Of a stretch of 64,000 nt of DNA, positions 57,516 through 64,000 are shown one piece after another (the first letter of the stretch is position 1; each line of letters starts with the position of its first letter). The DNA is from Phoenix dactylifera. Taxonomy: Eukaryota > Streptophyta > Magnoliopsida > Arecales > Arecaceae. A program made the translations under genes and the position numbers. The notes beneath the pieces were generated by a model that saw only the letters and a list, made by a program, of their open reading frames with translations, was not told the DNA's origin and made no database searches. Location: assembly GCF_009389715.1 (NCBI RefSeq), contig NC_052395.1:3844001-3908000 (forward strand), in the 5' to 3' direction.

Positions 57516-59251
57516 GATATTTATGTAAAATCTAGTACGTGGGAGGATATTTATGAAAAAGAAAACTATTGAAAACCCTATGCTAAGGGTGTTTTAGTAA
57601 TTTGATTAAGGCTAGCCGGTTTCCAAGCCCTAGGGATCTAGAGGTTTGACCGGAAGCGTACCTGCCACACCTAACCCTCCCAACTGCCGCGACCAGCCGC
57701 CCCAAGCCACCAAGAAAAGAGGCATCCCGTGGTTGGTCCGTTAGGTTAGATGCCAGGCAATCCCCGCCGCTTTTAATTCGGTACACCAACTCCAACATCT
57801 TCCAGTGTATCAACCGAGTGCACTGTCCGTCTGATCGAGATCGGCTCTCATTCCGTTACGGTCACCTGTCCGGAACCAATGGATAACCAAGGCGTCGGTC
57901 GTCACGGACGGAAAATATCGCTCGTTCCCGTTGACATTGGACGGCGCCTTTTTTCTCGTTCTGATAGGCGACGCCGGCGCACGTTCTCCGGTTTCGGTGG
58001 CGTCGGATCCGAGAAAATTCCCGGCCAGTGTCCGAGCGTGACATGCACGTGGCGTTGCTCAAATGAAGGAGAAAAAGAGAACTTACAACATTCTTTTGAG
58101 GATGTACGAAAAGAGTGATGACTGAAACAGTTACTGACAGCAATAACGATTATAATTGGCCCAAAAATAAATTTTTACTTAAGTATTAAAATAATTACTA
58201 AATTAATGACTGTTATAACAGCATTACAACATAAAAAATAATGTTGGCATCTTTTCATTATTTTCGCTTTATATGTAGATTTTTTATTTTTTTATATTTG
58301 TAGAAATTGACGACACTTAAATTCCTGAGAGACTTAAAGAATTCATATGTTTATTTATTTTAAGTAATCAATTTTTTAAAAGAACCTGCTCTTTTATACA
58401 TTCATCTTATATATACAACTTATATAATTAAATAAGAATATAAGACATCATACGAAGACCAAATTAAATATTATAACAATATAGATAGAAGAATGCAGAT
58501 TATCTTAGTTTATAGCATAAAGCCATTTAGGTAATTTGATTCTAGCCGCTAACCAAACAATGAAACATTACTTTACAAGTATACATTGCAACTTTCAGAA
58601 AGATTTGCTTTTAAATGTCTCCAATATTCCAAGAAGTAAAAATATCATGGCTTGGTTTAGTAGCATTCGGGACATTATCTCTATTTATTATTGTATGAAA
58701 AATCAAAAAAAAAATGTTAACACCATCCATTGTCATGCATACTTGTACAAGCTTTACCGAGTTAACGCCCAAAAGTGCACATGCTTTGTGAAGATTTATA
58801 TTCGAGCGCTCACTATTCAAAAAAATAAAAAAATCAAACCAACATTTATATTTATTTTTACTTCTATTGCATATACCTAACATCTGCCAAATTTTCTCCC
58901 CTATTTAAGTTTTACAGCTTAATTCCATAACCTAGTAGGAGGGCATGCCTATTGGTTCTAAACTTCAACTTTTCTTGCAGTTTAGCCTGATTGTTTTTTT
59001 TTTGGTTTTTGGTTTTTGGGTTTTTTTTTTTTTTTGTAAGAGTTGAAGATTCTGTAGTGCACAGACGCAAGATTGCTGGTTTCTGAATCAAAAGGCTCTC
59101 GCTTAACCACACGTTAGAGAGAAACGGAGAGAAGCCGAGTCCATCGGGCATGGAATGACGGCAACAGAGGCATTGGACGTCATGGGCTTCTCCGGCGATG
59201 TCATGAGTCTCCGGCGATGTCATGAGTCTCTTAGATATGACATAGCATTGA

Positions 59252-59269
59252 ACAGATAGATAGATAGAG

Positions 59270-59307
<38 letters not shown>
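59252..59307 (+). repeat. GATA and GA microsatellite
   Basis: Several GATA repeats with one GA interruption followed by about nine GA repeats. A 19-bp direct duplication (TCTCCGGCGATGTCATGAG) lies just before it at about 59190-59228. Confidence 0.9.
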
Positions 59308-61168
59308 TTGTCGATGTCGATGCGTAACAGGAGAGATGATGGACGTGGCTTCTCTTCGTTGCCCTCTCTAACACGCGACAAGATCACGAGCATACAGGCG
59401 AGGAGCATGGGACGGTGGCTGTAGAGGCATCTCCGACGACGTACGGGCATCTCCGACGTCGACGTCAAGAGCCTCCTATATCAGTCTGAGCATCGCACAG
59501 ATACGACGGAAAATAACGTGATAAACCTCTCTTGAAGCTCTCTTTCCCTCTTCGCCTTTTTGTTCTCGGTGAGGTTGTTGCCACTATATACTTTCTGTCT
59601 CACAACACCTCTAAGCTCCTCCTAGCGCTGTTCCTCCTACCAACTCAGCAGCGTTATCGAGGCCACCCTCCTCAATATTTGGCCGGTGCTTCACGTATTT
59701 GCTACGTTGCTTATTGACGCTATCCAAATCTTACGCCTCTCGCTATCCGAAATCCAACACCATCTCTGCTTTGCTTTACCGTGACAGATGCAATTGGTGG
59801 ACGTTAAAGGATCATGGTACGTAAGCTTCCGAGTCTGATAATTCTTAGTTAAGTTAGCATCACCATCCAAATCTTACACAAGGATCAGTCTTACATGTAT
59901 CCTCACAATTCTCCCGAGACATGCCATGTCCAAGTATGCTCGGTTTCTCACCTTGCTCAAGAACTACCTTCTCTTGGTGGGTGCCCATCGTCACCATCTC
60001 TTGATTGGTGCCCAGGACTTCCCATGGAAGATATGGGGAGAGAGAGTATGTGTTTGTGAGCTAATTGTTTATAATTCCTTATAGATGCATGCCATGGGTT
60101 CTCAAAGTAGAATGAGGACCCGCTTCAAAGGTTTCTCCAATATAGTACTCCAAGATCTTCCATCGTCCTCCCGTTTCCAAGTCAATCCATCCACATCCTG
60201 ACAAACTAAAAGTTAAAGCTCATCAGTGAAGTACCTCACGATTTCCACAGAGAAGGATGTTTTGGGCTGCAGGATACCTGGCTGATTGGGAGCTCATGCG
60301 GCTGGCTCGGATCAAGTCAACATGGCAGCTGTGGCTTCCTTATTGCTCGCCCGGATCTTTCCACGGTGGAACCCCCTACCGGCGCCGCCGTCGGAAGATT
60401 CCGATTCCGGCCTCCGGCGTCGCAAGGTGGGACTGTAAGTTTTGCCTTTAAGACCGCCATGGCCACCTTTCTAGTTTACCCAAACTAATCTATGACTTCT
60501 CCATTTCTCTTTGTTAAAAAAAAAAAAAAAGAAGAAAAATATCTCCATTCTTAGCTTGTCCTACATCCCTGCTCTAGGAAAGAAGTAACCAATCTCATGC
60601 AACCGCGCAGAGATTAGCCTCCATACGAAATTTCCACTGGTAGAACGAGATTATAAAGAAAAATTGAGACAAGTGGTGTCATCTCCCATCGAAGTCTAAC
60701 AAGTACCGGAGAACAATAAAAAAATAATATTACATAACGAGGAGCAAATTTTCAAAGAAGACGACAGTCAGAATTACAGGAGGAAGGAAAGAAAGAAAGA
60801 AAGAAAAAAAATCCACGAGCAACTCTGATCTTGTAGCCTAAACTTTCCTTCCACATGCGAATCCCCCGAATCAAATGAAGCATCTCCCTCGCCCCGATAG
60901 GTAACGAGTTCATCTTTTCCCACTATCTAAGACGAATTTATGAATATTCCATACCTCATCAAACAATAGGAGGATGCAAAGCAACCGTTACACGAACCTC
61001 GGCAAATCCAAGTAATCAATCGCGCAATCGAGAAATGAACCTCTACCAGGAAAAAGTGTAAATTAACGTGAAAATGCACTGTTTTAGCTGCCATAGACAT
61101 AGAGCCTTACAAATACCCACAGTATAATAAAAACCTTAACAAAAAATAAAAATTCCACTCCCATTTCT

Positions 61169-61543
61169 TTGGAGCAATCCAACTCGAATCTAAATTCCAC
61201 CCAACAGCTCAATACTCTAGATCATCCTTACACCAAAAACACACCTAGATCAAAAAAAACCAGCAAGTGCCACTCGGATCAATGTTTTAAGAACTGGAAA
61301 TGGTTAACGAACTGGAAGGCGACAATATATTCGATGAGAATATCATCCCTGCCCACCACCACCGGCATCACCATCACCACCTCCTTAGCTAACCAGAGCC
61401 CATTGACACACAAGGAAAGGTTGAGCAATGAAGACATGGATTACGACCATTGCTCAAAGCTGTCTCCCATCTCCTCTCCAGTTCCCAAGCTTGGAGCCCA
61501 TCACAAGCTGCTAGCCTTGGACTGGACCGTGCCCGAATCGTAA
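61169..61543 (+). CDS. Orphan ORF upstream of the ATX gene, doubtful
   Basis: 124-codon frame whose second half (from an internal Met near residue 89) has balanced codon use and reads MDYDHCSKLSPISSPVPKLG and onward to LDWTVPES before a TAA. The first half is AT-rich and looks random. It matches no family known to me. It lies 437 bp before the ATX start codon on the same strand. It could be chance, a fragment, or part of a non-coding or 5' leader transcript. Confidence 0.15.
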   Translation: MEQSNSNLNSTQQLNTLDHPYTKNTPRSKKTSKCHSDQCFKNWKWLTNWKATIYSMRISSLPTTTGITITTSLANQSPLTHKERLSNEDMDYDHCSKLSPISSPVPKLGAHHKLLALDWTVPES

Positions 61544-61980
61544 AAAAGTTATCCTTTCCACCCCGGCAGAAACAACGCCGCCACCGCTCTTTCTCCTTCT
61601 CCCCTCTTTAAGTTTTCATCAGGCAAAAATTGAAGCCCAAGTCACAATATATTTACCTCTATAAATAAAAATAAAACGCTCATCATCCCATCAAAAAACA
61701 TAAGAGAAGCCGACGCGTAAAAAAAAAAATGTGGGGAAAATAACATCTATTTTTTTTTGATAGCAGAGGGCCGACCCCCCCGATCTCACCCTTCCCCGAG
61801 CTCGCCTTTCCAACCGTCACTCCCAATTCCTCCAAATCTGTGTATATATTAGGGTTTCTTCGTTCCTCCCGTTCTTTCTTTCTTCGTCCATCGACGATTC
61901 CGAGGAATTCTGGGGTTTCTGCGTCTCAATCGAATTCTGGGGTGTCTCCGCGGAATTTAGGGCTCCTCGTCGCCGGCGGA

Positions 61981-64000
61981 ATGATCATAAAGCGGAGTCA
62001 GAGGGCGCAAATGCCGAAGCTGAAGAGGTGCAATGCAGAGGGCGCCGCCCCCGGCGAGGACGACGGGGAGAGGCGGCGGAAGAGGCGGCGGGAGGACGGG
62101 TTCTTTCCGCTGGAGGTGCTCGGGATCGTCTCCGCCGCCGGATTCCCGGCATTCCCCTTCGGATTCCGGCGACCGGGCGGGGACGCGCGAGAGGAGATGA
62201 GCAGCGCGGCCGTGGCGTCTTCTTGGTGCACCGAGGTCTCGTACTGCTCCGGTGAGGTGGAGTCGGAGTCGAGAGAGAGAAGGCAGGAAGAGAGGGATCG
62301 GCTGCACGAGGTGGTGGCGCCACCGCGGGCCCGACCGCCGGTCGTTCGGACGTCCCGAGGGCGCGTTCAGGTGCTCCCTTCCAGGTTTAACGATTCCGTC
62401 CTTATTGACCCGTGGAAGAAGGAGAAGCCCAAGGCGAAAGCGCTCGACCCCGATTTTGAGATCAAGACTGACCTGATGGAACCTAGGAAACAAGGTTTCA
62501 TCCATAAAGATTCCAACTTCAGCTCAGTTTTCCCCAATTCAATCACATTGTTCGACAACGAAGAACGCCATTGGACGTGCAGAAATTTAAAATTCAAGAA
62601 AAATTCTTCTTCTCGAAGTACTCTGACGTCTCTTCATGAGAGTTTTGCGGGAGCTGAGAAGTGGTTGCCGCCGGTGGTTGATGTGGAGTTTCCACTGGTT
62701 TATGATTCTGATCCAATGACGGTGGAAACAAGGATGCTGAAGGAGAATGTAGAACAGAGGAAGGATTTCTATCGGCCAGAGGAGTTTGTTCTGGGTAATA
62801 TCGTTTGGGCTAAGTTAGGGAAGAAGTATCCTGCTTGGCCAGCGATCGTGGTCAATCCAATGCAGGAAGCTCCGGAGGCAGTTCTGCAATCCTCCATTCC
62901 TGGGGCCATCTGTGTGATGTTCTTTGGGTACTCCGGAAATGGAAACCATAGGGTAAATTAAATTCGACTTTTATCCATTTTCTTAATAAAATCCCCCCTT
63001 CTAACGTTATGTGCTTCTATGCTTTTGACTTGTTGTTAATACTGTCTCATCATCGTCATAGCTGTTGTTACTGTGATGATTATAAATTAATTTTAAGCAT
63101 TTGTTCGGAAACAGGAGTATGCATGGGTGAAGGAGGGGATGATCTTTCCGTTTTTAGACTACGTAGACAGGTCAGTTTCATGAGTTGGAAAATATGGAAA
63201 TATTTTGAAGTGGCTACGCTAAAACCTTGAAGTTCCACTCTAGGTTTCAGGGACAGACAGAGTTGCATAAGAGCAAGCCTAGCGATTTTCGGTTGGCTAT
63301 GGAGGAGGCCTTCTTAGCTGAGCATGGTTTCTTAGGAGTGCAAGTGGGTTGCAATGATACGGCTGAGCAGCCTGCATATCATCAGTCCTGTCCTAGAGGG
63401 ATCCAAGAGGCCACTGATTCGAACCATGATCAGGAGTGCCAATCAGAGATCCAGGCAAGTTTATTTGAAATTAAATTTATGATATTTTTGCTATAATTAT
63501 ATTGTGGGTGGAAAGTTTTCAGTGGCCACATTGTGACCTCCAAGAATATCATAATCTGCTAGTAGAGAAGTTGTTTACAGCATGAGGATCAAACACATTC
63601 TCAATGTACTCTTCCATTGAATCTTGTGGACCCTTCAAAGAATTCTTTGCTTGAAATTTGTTACCATATTTCTCAGGTTGCAACAGAAAAGGAGACTTTG
63701 ATAATTATTTGCTATTAAATTACAAATACTTTCAGTTTGTATATAAGTTCTATAAAGACATCTGGATTCAGTTTACATATGCATTAATGGGTGATTGCAA
63801 ATTTTGCCACAACTTAAACATCTTTGACTCATATAGACACATTGCACACCTCAATTCATAACGTGGAAGGTTGATAGTGTTAACTGAGAACATATAATAT
63901 AGTTTTCAATCTTCCATATTATATATTATAATGGGAATTCTTGCCCAAATGATGGCCGACGCCAAGATAGTGAAGCCTTTGCATAGCTGCTGCCCATAAA
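61981..64000 (+). CDS. ATX3-like: Trithorax-like histone H3K4 methyltransferase, ATX3/4/5 type, 5' part
   Basis: Exons are 61981-62952, 63115-63170 and 63244-63454; the rest lies outside the window. The start ATG at 61981 gives MIIKRSQRAQMPKLKRCN, like the N-terminus of Arabidopsis ATX4/ATX5. A longer frame to the left has no ATG start. Exon 1 is GC-rich at its 5' end, encodes acidic and basic stretches, then the family block VRTSRGRVQVLPSRFNDSV, then a PWWP domain (FVLGNIVWAKLGKKYPAWPA, with the motif at residues 284-287) that binds methylated histone or DNA. Exon 2 continues the PWWP domain (YAWVKEGMIFPFLDYVD). The expected PHD, extended PHD and SET domains must follow. Exon 3 appears to end at a GC splice donor. 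The family deposits H3K4 methylation in the nucleus. Confidence 0.9.

Larger units (their letters stand above)
54800..61980. other. Large spacer between the divergent ICDH and ATX genes
   Basis: About 7 kb, mostly AT-rich, without a gene I can support. It contains AT-rich repeat copy 2 (56925-57275), a long CTT/CTC tract (57284-57515), a moderately GC-rich unexplained stretch (57640-58080), a GATA/GA microsatellite (about 59252-59307), and an orphan ORF at 61169-61543. A weak resemblance to a DUF295-type F-box segment near 60265-60380 is too short to call. Confidence 0.5.

Noticed and set aside
57253-57528. Poly-Ser/Leu/Pro ORF
   Set aside because: It is the translation of a CTT/CTC microsatellite.
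60265-60440. Possible fragment of a DUF295-type F-box gene (a GSSCGWL-like stretch) or a 37-codon ORF starting MAAVASLLLARIF
   Set aside because: The similarity is only a few residues from memory and no further blocks of such a gene are visible around it.
61957-62505. Minus-strand ORFs opposite exon 1 of the ATX-type gene
   Set aside because: Shadows of a GC-rich exon; the plus-strand frame has the family blocks and the PWWP domain.
1-64000. CRISPR arrays, bacterial operons, rRNA or tRNA genes
   Set aside because: The window is plant nuclear DNA. The palindrome arrays lack the regular repeat-spacer form of CRISPR, and I saw no tRNA or rRNA sequence apart from the tRNA-complementary primer sites.

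Overview
The window is plant nuclear DNA, most likely from a monocot. The evidence is intron-rich genes with long AT-rich introns, a strongly GC-rich first exon in the last gene, and nested Ty1/copia retrotransposons of the Sirevirus type. The monocot call is an inference from base composition; the species cannot be named from the sequence.

The first ~22.8 kb is a nest of three copia retrotransposons. The oldest, element C, is on the minus strand and its other end lies left of the window. Two Sirevirus-like elements have been inserted into it. Element A (plus strand, 1-8576) enters the window inside gag and ends with a 3' LTR. Element B (minus strand, 8685-19783) is complete: two 1504-bp LTRs, a 5-bp target duplication TAAAG, an initiator-Met tRNA primer site, polypurine tracts, gag, pol and a third ORF. 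Only 108 bp of element C separate A from B, and they carry its integrase. In both Sireviruses gag and pol are broken by stops or frameshifts, while the third ORF of B is intact. Arrays of 10-bp palindromes sit both in the LTRs and just upstream of the third ORF. They spell GAG-TCGA-CTC in A and a mixture of GAG-TCGA-CTC and GAG-ACGT-CTC in B.

The rest is gene space with five plant genes. They are a six-finger CCCH zinc finger protein of the HUA1 type (23499-34311, +), Arp2/3 complex subunit 2 (36664-41416, +), a small seed-maturation-type protein with ABRE and RY elements upstream (43307-43543, -), a cytosolic-type NADP-dependent isocitrate dehydrogenase of 15 exons (45710-54546, -), and the 5' part of an ATX3/4/5-type trithorax histone methyltransferase gene with a PWWP domain (61981 to beyond the window, +). 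Exon boundaries were worked out by hand from GT-AG sites, reading phase and remembered family sequences. They are consistent in phase throughout, except one donor in the CCCH gene that stays open and one GC donor in the ATX gene.

The genes are not an operon and share no obvious pathway. Introns and spacers hold further repeats. The largest is a ~3-kb foldback element in intron 12 of the isocitrate dehydrogenase gene. Others are a pair of ~350-bp AT-rich repeats 20 kb apart in inverted orientation, MITE-like elements, a 159-bp tandem duplication and a run of 36 C next to a splice acceptor.
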